From Blastopirellula marina (GTDB lineage Bacteria; Planctomycetota; Planctomycetia; Pirellulales; Thermoguttaceae): DNA of 41,673 nt. Below the pieces are notes generated by a model that was given only the letters and a program-made list of their open reading frames with translations, searched no databases and had not been told where the DNA came from. The stretch covers positions 1-41,673 of the forward strand of contig DYLT01000002.1 of the NCBI GenBank assembly GCA_020721945.1, given 5' to 3'. A program made the position numbers and the translations under genes. Shown piece by piece: positions 23,279 through 31,737 of this stretch (position 1 is the first letter of the stretch; each line of letters opens with the position of its first letter).

Positions 23279-24298
23279 TCATTTCGAGCGCGGCGCCTTG
23301 AGTTTCTCGACCAGATAGTCGTGTACCTGGGGGTGCTTCACGTTCGGCGCGCCGGGATAGACCAACTCGCACTCGACCCCCACGCGCTGGAGCTTCTCTT
23401 GGAGCTTCACGCCGAAGTTCGCGCTGTGCGTGGGGTCTTTCTGGTCCTGGCCCAGCGCGGGCGGCGCCGAGTAGATCATGTAGATCGGCGGGTCGTCGGC
23501 CGTGACGTGCTCGAACGGCGAATACTCCTGGATCCACGGGAGGATCCGATCCCGCGCGGCCAGGAACTGGGCGAACTGCGTATCGCGCGTCTTGGTCTCT
23601 TTGGGGGCCGGCATGAAACCGAAGGCGTGGCCGCCGTAGCGGCTATTGGGGGTCCACTCTTTCATCTGTTTTGGATCGAGCGTGGTCTGGGCGCCGACGA
23701 CCGCGGCACACCACAGGCGCGTCGATTCGCGCGCCACGGGATCGTCGCTTTTCGGATCGGCCAGGTCGTCGTGAAAAGCCAGCCAAAGGCTCGAACACGC
23801 CCCGGCCGAACCGCCCGAGGCGCCCACCCGCGCCTTGTCGAGGTTCCACGCGGCCGCCTTGCTGCGCACGAACTGGAGGGCGCGGGCCGCGTCGCGAAGC
23901 GGCCACGCGACCGGCGGCTGCACGCCAGCGGCCTGGGCCTGCGTCGTGTAGCGGTAGTTGATCGAGGCCACCGAAATGCCTGCCGCGAGGTAACGACCGA
24001 GATTCGGCACGCGCGCCTTGTCGCCCGCCACCCAGCCGCCACCGTGAATGTAGAACAAAAGCGGCGTCGGCTCCGAAGACGGGGCCTTGTAGAAGTCGAG
24101 CACTTGCCGCTCGTGTTTCCCGTACGCCACGTTGGCCAGCGTGGGGGGGACCTTCGGTTCGGCGCTGGCGGCAGGCTTGGCCTTGGCACGGGCCTTCGGT
24201 TTGGCGGGCGGTTGGGCCGCGCCACACCGTGCCCAGCCAGCCAGCATGATGGCGGCGACGGTTGTGGCGGCCAGGGCGCGTCGTAAGGCTTGGTTCAT
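23279..24298 (-). CDS. Exported alpha/beta hydrolase (esterase/lipase, HSL/BD-FAE-like)
   Basis: 339 residues. A signal peptide (ALAATTVAAIMLAGWARCGAA) is followed by a Lys/Ala/Pro-rich linker. The hydrolase domain has the oxyanion motif YIHGGGWV (HGGG 85-88) and the nucleophile elbow GASGGSAG (Ser164), with a C-terminal His in PNVKHPQVHDY. It likely hydrolyses an acetyl or other short ester, perhaps from a polysaccharide, outside the cytoplasm. AGGAG eight bases upstream favours the ATG at 24298 over an in-frame start at 24361. It lies 118 bp downstream of the S41 protease gene on the same strand. Confidence 0.88.
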   Translation of the reverse strand: MNQALRRALAATTVAAIMLAGWARCGAAQPPAKPKARAKAKPAASAEPKVPPTLANVAYGKHERQVLDFYKAPSSEPTPLLFYIHGGGWVAGDKARVPNLGRYLAAGISVASINYRYTTQAQAAGVQPPVAWPLRDAARALQFVRSKAAAWNLDKARVGASGGSAGACSSLWLAFHDDLADPKSDDPVARESTRLWCAAVVGAQTTLDPKQMKEWTPNSRYGGHAFGFMPAPKETKTRDTQFAQFLAARDRILPWIQEYSPFEHVTADDPPIYMIYSAPPALGQDQKDPTHSANFGVKLQEKLQRVGVECELVYPGAPNVKHPQVHDYLVEKLKAPRSK

Positions 24299-24416
24299 CG
24301 TCAGGCTCCTCGGCGGGTGTGAAGAATGGTCGCAGGACGCACAACGTCCGAGTTCCCACATCGTGCCCTATTGCGTGGCGCCGTGCAACCGGGGCTACGG
24401 GTTCGGCGGGCGATCG

Positions 24417-25718
24417 CTACCGCCCGGGCGCCTTGGCCTCGAGGTACGCGACGGCCTTGGCCAACTGGGGATCGACCTCGGTGGGGTCCGAAGGGTTGTC
24501 CGGGCCGGCGCCGGGCTTGCGCGCTCCCGACGATCGATAAATGCCGACCTCGCGATGCCAGCGGGCCAACCGGCTGAGCTGTTCGCCTTCGATCTTGACC
24601 TCGTAGCCGGGATCGGGCTTGACGCCCCATTCCTCGTCGTCGCTGGCCTTGTCGCGGCGGTTGATGTTCTTCCCGCTGGGACGCCAATAGCTGGCCGTGG
24701 TCAGCTTGAGGGTACCCTGCTTGCCGGGAAGGGGGATCAGCTCCTGGACGGTCCCCTTGCCGTAGGTCCGTTCGCCGACCACGACGGCCCGGCCGTGGTC
24801 CTGGAGACACGCCGCCACGATCTCGGCGGCACTGGCCGTGTACCGGTCGACGAGAACCGCGATGGGAAACCGTGGGCAATTCGTTTTCGGCCGGGCCGTC
24901 ACGATGTCGCGGATGTCCGCATCCCGGCGCCGCGTCGTGACGATCACCCCCGATTCGAGAAACATGTCGCAAACCGCCACGGCCGCCGGAAGCAGCCCGC
25001 CAGGATCGTTGCGCAGGTCGAGCACCAGCCCGCGCGCCTCGCCCTCGTCCAGGGCGCGCAGCGCCTCCTGCATCTCCTCGACGGTCCGCTCGCCGAATTG
25101 GTGGATGCGCACGTAGCCGATGCGGTCGCGCCCTTCGAGAAAGAACTCCCAAGTGCCGTCGCGCCGGCGCACGTCGCCCAGCACGCTGTCGACCTGAATC
25201 TTCGCCCGCACGATCGGAATTTCCACCGGTTGCTCCTCGCCCTCATGCTGGATCAACAGAACGACCGGGGTGCCGAGTCGGCCTTTGAGTACGGCCGAGG
25301 CGTCTTCCAGCGTCATGCCCTGGGTGGTCTTGCCGTCGATCCGCAGGATGCGGTCGCGCGGACGGATCCCCGCGGCGAACGCGGGCGTGCCGTACAGGGG
25401 CGAGGCGACCGTGAGCTGCTTGGTTTCGGGATCCAGCACGATCTCGATCCCCACCCCGCCGAACTCCTGGTCCAAGGTCTGGCGGAAGCGGGCAAACTCG
25501 TCGGCGCTGATGTAGACCGAATGGGGGTCCTTCAGCCGGTCCATCATTCCCGAGACGGCGGCCTCGAACAGCTCCTCGGGCGCGGTCGCGCTCAGCGCGC
25601 GTCGCTCGATCTCGGTCATGGCATAACCGAGAATCGCGCCGTACCGGTCGATGCGCAGGCGGCACGGCAGGCAGGCAACGATCAACGCCAGCAGAAGCCA
25701 GGCATTACGGCGAGGCAT
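24417..25718 (-). CDS. S41-family C-terminal processing protease (lipoprotein)
   Basis: 433 residues. The N-terminal LLLALIVAC fits a lipobox (Cys16), so it is probably anchored to the membrane in the periplasm. A short helical prodomain (PHSVYISADEFARFRQTLDQEFGGVG) precedes a PDZ domain (residues ~88-155) and the S41 core: GYVRIHQFGERTVEEM, LVLDLRNDPGGLL, the nucleophile Ser296 in YTASAAEIVA and the general-base Lys321 in RTYGKGTVQ. It cleaves proteins at C-terminal tails; the target is unknown. The ATG at 25718 begins directly at the signal. Confidence 0.93.
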   Translation of the reverse strand: MPRRNAWLLLALIVACLPCRLRIDRYGAILGYAMTEIERRALSATAPEELFEAAVSGMMDRLKDPHSVYISADEFARFRQTLDQEFGGVGIEIVLDPETKQLTVASPLYGTPAFAAGIRPRDRILRIDGKTTQGMTLEDASAVLKGRLGTPVVLLIQHEGEEQPVEIPIVRAKIQVDSVLGDVRRRDGTWEFFLEGRDRIGYVRIHQFGERTVEEMQEALRALDEGEARGLVLDLRNDPGGLLPAAVAVCDMFLESGVIVTTRRRDADIRDIVTARPKTNCPRFPIAVLVDRYTASAAEIVAACLQDHGRAVVVGERTYGKGTVQELIPLPGKQGTLKLTTASYWRPSGKNINRRDKASDDEEWGVKPDPGYEVKIEGEQLSRLARWHREVGIYRSSGARKPGAGPDNPSDPTEVDPQLAKAVAYLEAKAPGR

Positions 25719-25863
25719 GCGACGGGTTCCGGCAACCAGGAGTCTTCCGTGGGTGGCACGATATCGTAGTCAAAGGCGGCGGCGGTCGTCCAGGGCCTTG
25801 GGCCGGTGGCGGCGCCGTCGAGGCATGGTACAATGATAGCACGGCGCCCCAAGGAACCCTACG

Positions 25864-28197
25864 ATGGCGAAGAAGAAACCAAGGCGCGACCAGCCGCGTC
25901 GGCGCCGACAGGACGACGAGGCCCGGCTCTTGCCTCCCGACACGCGCTCCCTGGAACGCGCCGTCAGGGAGCTTCTCGGGGCGTCTTCCGACGAGAGTTC
26001 GTCCCAAGGGCTGGCCCAGGAGCTGGTCGAGTTGGCGTACGCGCAGGGCGACTCCGGCGCGCGGGCCCGGCTGGCCCGCGAGGCCCTTCGAATCTGGCCG
26101 GACTGCGCCGAGGCGTACACGGTGCTGGCGGAGGACGCGCGCTCGAGCCACGAGGCGCTCGCGCTCTACGAGAAGGCGCTGGCCGCCGCCGAACGATCGT
26201 TGAATCCGAAGGCGTTTGCGGAGGACGCGGGGGACTTCTGGGGCGAGCTGGAAACACGGCCGTACATGCGGGCGAGATTCGGACTGGCCAGGACGCTGGC
26301 CGCCATGGGCCGGTCCGAAGCTGCCGCCGAGCATTACCGAGAACTGCTTCACCTGAGCCCGGACGATCCCCAGGGAGTCCGCTGGCTTCTGGCCGATGCC
26401 CTCTTCGAGTTGGAGCGGCACGAGGAGCTCCAGAGACTTCTCGACCGGTACGACGATCCATCGCCGAACATGGCCTATGCGCGTGCCCTGTTGGCATTTC
26501 GGCTGGAGGGCGACTCGGCCCGGGCGCGCAAGGCCCTCGAGCAGGCGGAGCGTTCGAACCGGCACGTTCCCGAGTATCTGGTGGGAAACCGCATGTTGCC
26601 CGGCGACATCCCGGAGCACGTGGCGCCGGGAAGCGAAGAAGAGGCGGTCTCGTACGTGACCTGCTCGCTGAGCGGGTGGCGGAACACGCCGGGCGCGATC
26701 TCGTGGGTCCGGCAGACTCTGGGTTTGGGACTGCCCGAACCGCCCAAACGCCCCAAAGCCGCTTGGAAGACGCTTCGGCAGGCCCTGCTCCGGTTGCCGC
26801 AGGAGCCGGGGGAGGTGTGGGAGGTCGATGCGGGCCCGATCGCGGCCGAGGGCGGCGCCCGACGCGGCAAGCCCGCCGGGTGGCTGGTGGTCGTGGCCAA
26901 TGTGACGGGTCACCGCCTGCTGGTGCTCGATGGCCGAGCCCAACGCCCTGGCGCGGCCGCGGTCTGGGAGGAGGTGGCAGGCGCGATGCGCAAAGGCTCG
27001 GAGGACCCACACCGGCCCGAACGGATTTGCGTCCGGCGGAAGGAATACTGGACGCAGTGGAAGAAAAAGCTCCAGGAACTCGGCATCGAGTGCCGCTTGT
27101 GCGATCGCCTGGAGGAGGTCGGACCGCTCTTGGAGCGTTGTCCCTCGCCAGCGGGCTCGCCGCATCCGCACGCGGCCGGGGAGGCACAACCCATCGACGT
27201 GGGGCGGCTGGCCGCATTGCCCCAGGACCCGCTCGCCACGTGGCAGGCCGATGTCCGCCGCCTTCCGGTCTGGCTTGATGGCATCGAGAAGCCCCAGCGG
27301 CCTTGGGCCGCGCTGGTGCTGGACGTGGCCGAGGGGGTGGTCCTGGGGCACAATCTAGACGCGGAGGACTCGCCCGACACCATGCTCTGGAGAACGCTCG
27401 CCGCAGCCATGGCTAGCCCGACCGTCGGCAAGGCCCATCGCCCCGGCACGGTCATGGTCGCTTCGGAAGAACGGGCCGAGGCGCTGCGCCCGCGGCTTGA
27501 GGCCATTGGGGTTGCAACAGCGGTCGGACCCCTGGACGCGGCGGATGCCGCGTTCGCCGACCTCGCCAGGCACCTCACCCACGGAGAGCAGGAGACGGCG
27601 CTGGTCGACGTACCGGGCATGCCGCTCGGCCAGGTCGCCGCCTACTTTCAGGCCGCGGCCGAGTTCTACCGGCGCTCGCCGTGGCGGCGCATCCCCGCCG
27701 ACACCGTGATCAAGATCGAGACCGACAGGCCGAGCCGCACTCCTTGGTACGCGGTGATCATGGGGCAGTCGGGGGTGACCGTCGGCCTGGTCGCGTACGA
27801 CGATTTCGAATCGCTTCGCATCCTGTTTCAACAGGACGACAACGAGCAAGGCGTTCGAGCAGTCTCGGCGTTGTCGATCACCTACGGCGAAGAGTTCGAA
27901 TTGGCGGCCGGCGACCTGGACGCCATCGAACGGCACGGCTGGCCGATCGCCGCGCCGGAGGCCTATCCGCACGCCATGCGGGTGAACCCCGGCTACGCCG
28001 TCCGTCCGCCCCTGGCGTGGGAACTCGAATCCCTCGAGGCGTGTCTACGTGCACTGCCCGACTTCGTCGACCGAAACGCCGAGCCGGCCATTGTGACCGT
28101 GCCCGTCGCGGGAGGGGCCATCACCATGACGCTTTCGCTGGTGGACATGACAACCCAAGGGCACCGGAGAGAACCCCGGCGCGGTCCGGGTCGGTAA
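25864..28197 (+). CDS. ST7-like TPR protein with a duplicated domain and a C-terminal DUF7309/DUF6930-like domain
   Basis: 777-residue cytoplasmic protein. The N-terminus is basic (MAKKKPRRD). Residues ~50-235 form an ST7-like TPR array (CAEAYTVLAEDARSSHEALA, FWGELETRPYMRARFGLA, LHLSPDDPQGVRWLLADAL). Two homologous domains follow, ~318-425 and ~458-568. Each opens with Trp plus a hydrophobic strand (WLVVVANVTGHRLLVLD; WAALVLDVAEGVVLGH), continues with a helix containing LW/VW-x3-AxAM, then HRPE/HRPG-x-V and a charged helix ending GIxxxxxxPL/DRLEEV. A third domain, ~595-735, has SPWRRIPADTVIKIE, WYAVIMGQSG and GLVAYDDF. I cannot place domains 2-4 firmly; the DUF names are from memory. The ATG at 25864 begins an uninterrupted frame. 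It lies 20 bp before pfkA. Confidence 0.8.
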   Translation: MAKKKPRRDQPRRRRQDDEARLLPPDTRSLERAVRELLGASSDESSSQGLAQELVELAYAQGDSGARARLAREALRIWPDCAEAYTVLAEDARSSHEALALYEKALAAAERSLNPKAFAEDAGDFWGELETRPYMRARFGLARTLAAMGRSEAAAEHYRELLHLSPDDPQGVRWLLADALFELERHEELQRLLDRYDDPSPNMAYARALLAFRLEGDSARARKALEQAERSNRHVPEYLVGNRMLPGDIPEHVAPGSEEEAVSYVTCSLSGWRNTPGAISWVRQTLGLGLPEPPKRPKAAWKTLRQALLRLPQEPGEVWEVDAGPIAAEGGARRGKPAGWLVVVANVTGHRLLVLDGRAQRPGAAAVWEEVAGAMRKGSEDPHRPERICVRRKEYWTQWKKKLQELGIECRLCDRLEEVGPLLERCPSPAGSPHPHAAGEAQPIDVGRLAALPQDPLATWQADVRRLPVWLDGIEKPQRPWAALVLDVAEGVVLGHNLDAEDSPDTMLWRTLAAAMASPTVGKAHRPGTVMVASEERAEALRPRLEAIGVATAVGPLDAADAAFADLARHLTHGEQETALVDVPGMPLGQVAAYFQAAAEFYRRSPWRRIPADTVIKIETDRPSRTPWYAVIMGQSGVTVGLVAYDDFESLRILFQQDDNEQGVRAVSALSITYGEEFELAAGDLDAIERHGWPIAAPEAYPHAMRVNPGYAVRPPLAWELESLEACLRALPDFVDRNAEPAIVTVPVAGGAITMTLSLVDMTTQGHRREPRRGPGR

Positions 28198-28217
28198 CCT
28201 CCTATCCTCAGGCAACC

Positions 28218-29540
28218 ATGAACGAACCCAGGCGCGAAGGCGTTCCCACCATCTCCACCAGCACCCTCGGCGAGGCGCGGTTTCGGTCGCCGCTGGTCCA
28301 GCGGTGGGACCCCGCGCACGTGGTCGGCCGGTTTGTGGCCGACAACCACTTCGTGCGTTTCGGCGCCGACGTGAAGCTGGGCGAGGCGAACGAGGCACCC
28401 TTGTTCGAGAAGGCCGGCGCGCGGCGGCGGATTTTCTTCGATCCGGCGAAAACCCGGGCCGCTCTGGTTACCTGCGGCGGACTGTCGCCAGGACTGAACA
28501 ACGTGATCCGCTCGGCGTTCCTCGAGCTGCACAAGAATTACGGCGTGCCCGAGGTGTTGGGCATCCGCTTCGGCTACCAGGGTCTCAACCCGGCCGAGGG
28601 TGAGCGGTCGATCAAGCTGTCGATGGAGATCGTCGAAGACATCCACCAGGAAGGCGGCACGCTCTTGGGTACCTCGCGCGGTCCGCAGGACCCCGCGGTG
28701 ATGGTCGATTACCTCAGGGACCAGCGGATTGACATGCTCTTTTGCATAGGCGGGGACGGTACCCAGCGCGGCGCGCACGCCCTCGCCGAGGAGGTCGCCC
28801 GGCGCCGGCTGCCCATCGCGATCGTCGGCATCCCCAAGACGATCGACAACGACATCGAGTATTGCGACCGCTCGTTCGGTTTCACGACGGCCGTGGCCGA
28901 GGCCGAGCGGGTGATCGCGTGCGCCCATGTCGAGGCCAAGGGGGCACGCTACGGCATTGGCCTGGTGAAGCTCATGGGCCGCGAGGCGGGGTTCATCGCC
29001 GCCGCGGCCACGGTGGCCAGCCAGGAAGTCAACTTCACGCTGATTCCCGAAATCCCCTTCCGGCTCGATGGCGACCGCGGCCTGCTCGAAGCGCTCCACC
29101 GACGCATGATCGAGCGCCAACACGCGATCATCGTCGTGGCCGAGGGGGCCGGTCAGGACCTGTTCGCCCCCCGCGAGACCGGGCGCGACGCGTCGGGCAA
29201 CATCAAGTTCCAGGACATCGGGCCGTTCCTCCGGCAGAAGATCCTCGAGTTCTTCGACCAGCGCGGTCCGAAGGTCGACGTGAAGTACATCGACCCCAGC
29301 TATGTCATCCGCAGCGTGCCCGCCAATGCCGAAGACGATATTCTCTGCGACCAGTTCGCCAGGCGAGCAGTCCATGCGGCGATGGCGGGGAAGACCGACC
29401 TCATGATCGGCCACATGGCCGGCACCTTTGTCCACGTGCCGCTGGCCATGGCCATCGGGCGCAAGCGCCGCGTGCAGGTCGAGGGCGAGTTCTGGGCCTC
29501 GGTCCTTGCGGCGACGGGCCAGCCCGCGGTCTTCGCCTGA
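28218..29540 (+). CDS. pfkA: 6-phosphofructokinase, clade X (trypanosome/plant type)
   Basis: 440-residue cytosolic glycolytic kinase. The ATP signature is GGDGT (178-182, as in ATP-dependent enzymes, where PPi enzymes have GGDDS). The sugar-phosphate motif is PKTIDND (206-212), with Lys207 where bacterial PfkA has Gly. MGREAGFIA (253-261) and TLIPEIPF complete the active site. This combination is the one found in trypanosomatid and plant ATP-PFKs (group X). The N-terminus carries about 75 extra residues before the first strand (RAALVTCGGLSPGLN), also typical of that clade. ATG at 28218 is the first Met after the upstream stop, with only a weak AGG upstream. It may be co-transcribed with the TPR gene 20 bp before it. 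Confidence 0.93.
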   Translation: MNEPRREGVPTISTSTLGEARFRSPLVQRWDPAHVVGRFVADNHFVRFGADVKLGEANEAPLFEKAGARRRIFFDPAKTRAALVTCGGLSPGLNNVIRSAFLELHKNYGVPEVLGIRFGYQGLNPAEGERSIKLSMEIVEDIHQEGGTLLGTSRGPQDPAVMVDYLRDQRIDMLFCIGGDGTQRGAHALAEEVARRRLPIAIVGIPKTIDNDIEYCDRSFGFTTAVAEAERVIACAHVEAKGARYGIGLVKLMGREAGFIAAAATVASQEVNFTLIPEIPFRLDGDRGLLEALHRRMIERQHAIIVVAEGAGQDLFAPRETGRDASGNIKFQDIGPFLRQKILEFFDQRGPKVDVKYIDPSYVIRSVPANAEDDILCDQFARRAVHAAMAGKTDLMIGHMAGTFVHVPLAMAIGRKRRVQVEGEFWASVLAATGQPAVFA

Positions 29541-29659
29541 TCAGGCGCCGACGTGCGTGCGGTGCGGGCCACTGACCGCCGCAGGGGTACTTGCAGCGTG
29601 GCGATCCACGCGGCATGATGGGGGACGCCGCCTCGCCAAGGTATCCAGGAGCACCCCTG

Positions 29660-29755
29660 ATGCGATCTGCCGCTGCACGCTCCCTCGTGGCGTGGTTGGC
29701 AGGGGCCTGGCCGCCGGTCGCGGCCGACGCGCCGCAGGTGGTGGAGGCGAAGTAG
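29660..29755 (+). CDS. Possible 31-residue ORF with signal-peptide-like sequence (or gene remnant)
   Basis: ATG at 29660 with AGGAG eight bases upstream, stop at 29755. The peptide has an arginine-containing start, a hydrophobic core (SLVAWLAGAW) and a cleavage-like VAADAP, so it looks like the export signal of a longer protein that has lost its body. No homology is recognised. It may be noise. Confidence 0.25.
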   Translation: MRSAAARSLVAWLAGAWPPVAADAPQVVEAK

Positions 29756-29850
29756 CGGCCTGAGTTTCCGCGTCCCCGGCCCCATGATGCGGGCATCGCG
29801 GGGACGACCGAGGTGACGATCGGCCACGGGGCCGGCACCTTGGTCCACGC

Positions 29851-29909
29851 GCGGGGGACCGGCACCTGCTTCGGCCCCCAAGGGACCGAACGACGTGCCC
29901 GTCCCCCGC
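29851..29909. repeat. Large imperfect intergenic hairpin
   Basis: GCGGGGGACCGGCAC (29851-29865) pairs with GTGCCCGTCCCCCGC (29895-29909) with one mismatch in 15. Inside it TTCGG (29870-29874) pairs with CCGAA (29886-29890). The wording GGGGAC..GGCAC resembles dispersed intergenic elements of planctomycete genomes. It lies 67 bp before the oxidoreductase start. Confidence 0.45.
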
Positions 29910-29976
29910 CGGTAAACGGTTACGATCGTGGCCCTCAGGGGCCCGTTGCGCCTCGTTTTTCACAGGAGTCCCACCC

Positions 29977-31416
29977 ATGTCGACTTCCCGCCGAACCTTC
30001 CTCCGCCACGCCGCCGTGGCCAGCGCGGCCCTGAGTGTGCCCATGGTCGCTTCGTCGCGCGTCCTGGGCGCCAACGACGAGTTGACCTTCGGCATCGTGG
30101 GCCTGGGCATCCGCGGCAGCGGCGCGCACCTGCCCGGATTTCAAAGCCAGAAAGGCGTGCGGGTGTTGGCGATCGCCGATCCCGATCGATCGCGGCTCGA
30201 CGCCGTGGCGAAGACCATTCAGTCGCGCTACCGGCTCAAGGTCGAGGCGTTCCAGGACATGCGCAAGATGTTCGAGATGAGACAGATCGACTTCATCGCG
30301 AACGCCACGATGAACTACTGGCACGCGCTGAGCACGATCTGGGCGTGCCAGGCGGGCAAGCACGTGTACGTCGAAAAGCCCCTGTCGCATTTCATCTGGG
30401 AAGGGCGGCAGATGGTCCACGCCGCGCGCAAGTACAACCGCCTCGTGCAATGCGGCACGCAGAACCGCTCGAACGGGACCCACCGCGCGGCGGCCCAGTG
30501 GATCCGCGCGGGGAACCTCGGCAAGATCAAGTTCATCACCTGCTTCGCCAACAAGCCTCGCGTCTCGTGCGGCAAGCGCGACAAGCCCCTGGAAATTCCT
30601 TCGTCGATCGACTACGACCTCTGGTGCGGTCCCTCGCCCAAGGACCCCGTGTACCGCGATCGTCTTCAGTACGACTGTAGCTTCGACTGGCGTTGGGGCG
30701 ACGGCGAATCGTGCAACCAAGGCGTTCACGAGATCGACATTGCTCGGCTGATCCTGGGCGACCCGGCCGACCTGCCGCGGCGCACGATCAGCATCGGCGG
30801 CCGCTTCGTGTTCAACGACGCCTGCGATGTGCCCAACACCCAGATCATCTACTACGATTTCCCCGAGGCCCCCGTGCTCTACGAGGTCCACAACCTGCGC
30901 AAGGCGAAGCACTCGAAAGATGTGCCCGACTTCCGCGGCCTGCGCACCGGGGTGACGGTCGATTGCGAGGGCGGTTGGGTCGACGTCTACGGCGGCAAGG
31001 CGTACGACACCAAGGGCAACAAGGTGGCCGACATCCGCGGACCGGGCGAGGACCATTTCGTCAACTATGTCCGCGCCCTGCGCAGCGGCAAGCGCGAGGA
31101 TCTGGCGGCCGACGTGCTGGTGGGGCACCTCTCGACCCGCATTACCCACGCGGGCAACCTCTCGTACCGGGTCGGCGCCCCAGCCCCCGTTGCCGAGGCC
31201 CGCAAGCGCATCGAGGGCACGGGCGAGTTCGTGGCCATGTACGAGCGTTTCCTCGAGCACCTCAAGGCCCACGAGGTCGATCCGAACACGGCGATCCTCG
31301 GCCAGTGGCTCGAGTGCGACACGGCCAACGAATGTATCAAGGGCCACGCCAAGGCGAACGAGTTGGTCCGCGGCACGTACCGGGCACCCTACGTGGTACC
31401 GGACCTCAGCGCGTAG
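29977..31416 (+). CDS. Tat-exported Gfo/Idh/MocA-family oxidoreductase
   Basis: 479 residues. The twin-arginine signal SRRTFLRHAAVASAAL shows export of a folded, cofactor-loaded enzyme. The NAD(P)-binding fold begins at FGIVGLGIRGSG (38-49), with ADPD for the nucleotide ribose, and EKPLSH (Lys134, the family catalytic lysine). The C-terminal part has the planctomycete-type block WRWGDGESCNQGVHEIDIAR and a GG-Y-hydrophobic sheet. Members act on sugars or cyclitols; substrate unknown. AGGAG nine bases before the ATG at 29977 sets the start. Large families of such proteins occur in planctomycetes, usually near sugar catabolic genes. Confidence 0.92.
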   Translation: MSTSRRTFLRHAAVASAALSVPMVASSRVLGANDELTFGIVGLGIRGSGAHLPGFQSQKGVRVLAIADPDRSRLDAVAKTIQSRYRLKVEAFQDMRKMFEMRQIDFIANATMNYWHALSTIWACQAGKHVYVEKPLSHFIWEGRQMVHAARKYNRLVQCGTQNRSNGTHRAAAQWIRAGNLGKIKFITCFANKPRVSCGKRDKPLEIPSSIDYDLWCGPSPKDPVYRDRLQYDCSFDWRWGDGESCNQGVHEIDIARLILGDPADLPRRTISIGGRFVFNDACDVPNTQIIYYDFPEAPVLYEVHNLRKAKHSKDVPDFRGLRTGVTVDCEGGWVDVYGGKAYDTKGNKVADIRGPGEDHFVNYVRALRSGKREDLAADVLVGHLSTRITHAGNLSYRVGAPAPVAEARKRIEGTGEFVAMYERFLEHLKAHEVDPNTAILGQWLECDTANECIKGHAKANELVRGTYRAPYVVPDLSA

Positions 31417-31570
31417 GGTCTGCACCGCCCTCGGGGATAACCGTCCACGGGAAGCGGACCGTCCCCGCGAACGGTTTCGCCCTGGGGGCACGCTTGCCGC
31501 CGCGGCGCGTGCTGGCATTGGCCCAAGACGCGCCCGGGCCGGCAACCGCCGTTGCAATAGCGCGCCAGCA

Positions 31571-31587
31571 CGCTAGCGCTGCTAGCG
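31571..31587. repeat. Perfect 7-bp hairpin
   Basis: CGCTAGC (31571-31577) and GCTAGCG (31581-31587) around GCT, between the oxidoreductase gene and the next promoter, followed by GC-rich sequence without a T tract. Possibly a transcript end or a regulator site. Confidence 0.35.
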
Positions 31588-31662
31588 CGGCCGCGGCCGA
31601 TGGAGCGGGCTTTGGGCGCGTTGCGTTCTCGCGCGGCGTCCTGTTTTGCTCGGAAGTTCGTC

Positions 31663-31692
31663 TTGACAGGCTGTCAGGGAAGATGCTACACT
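31663..31692 (+). promoter_or_regulatory. Sigma70-type promoter of the SpsF-like gene
   Basis: A perfect -35 box TTGACA (31663-31668) and TACACT (31687-31692) are spaced by 18 bases, 45 bp before the ATG at 31738. This is the clearest sigma70 promoter in the window. Confidence 0.6.
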
Positions 31693-31737
31693 CTGGCAGC
31701 CCCGGGCTCTCGGCATGGGCACCGAGAGGTGCGCCCG

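Larger units (their letters stand above)
29541..29976. other. Intergenic region with a hairpin element and a short ORF
   Basis: 436 bp between pfkA and the oxidoreductase gene. It contains a possible 31-codon ORF (29660-29755) and a 59-base imperfect hairpin (29851-29909). No full gene is seen, and the first part may be decayed coding sequence. Confidence 0.45.
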
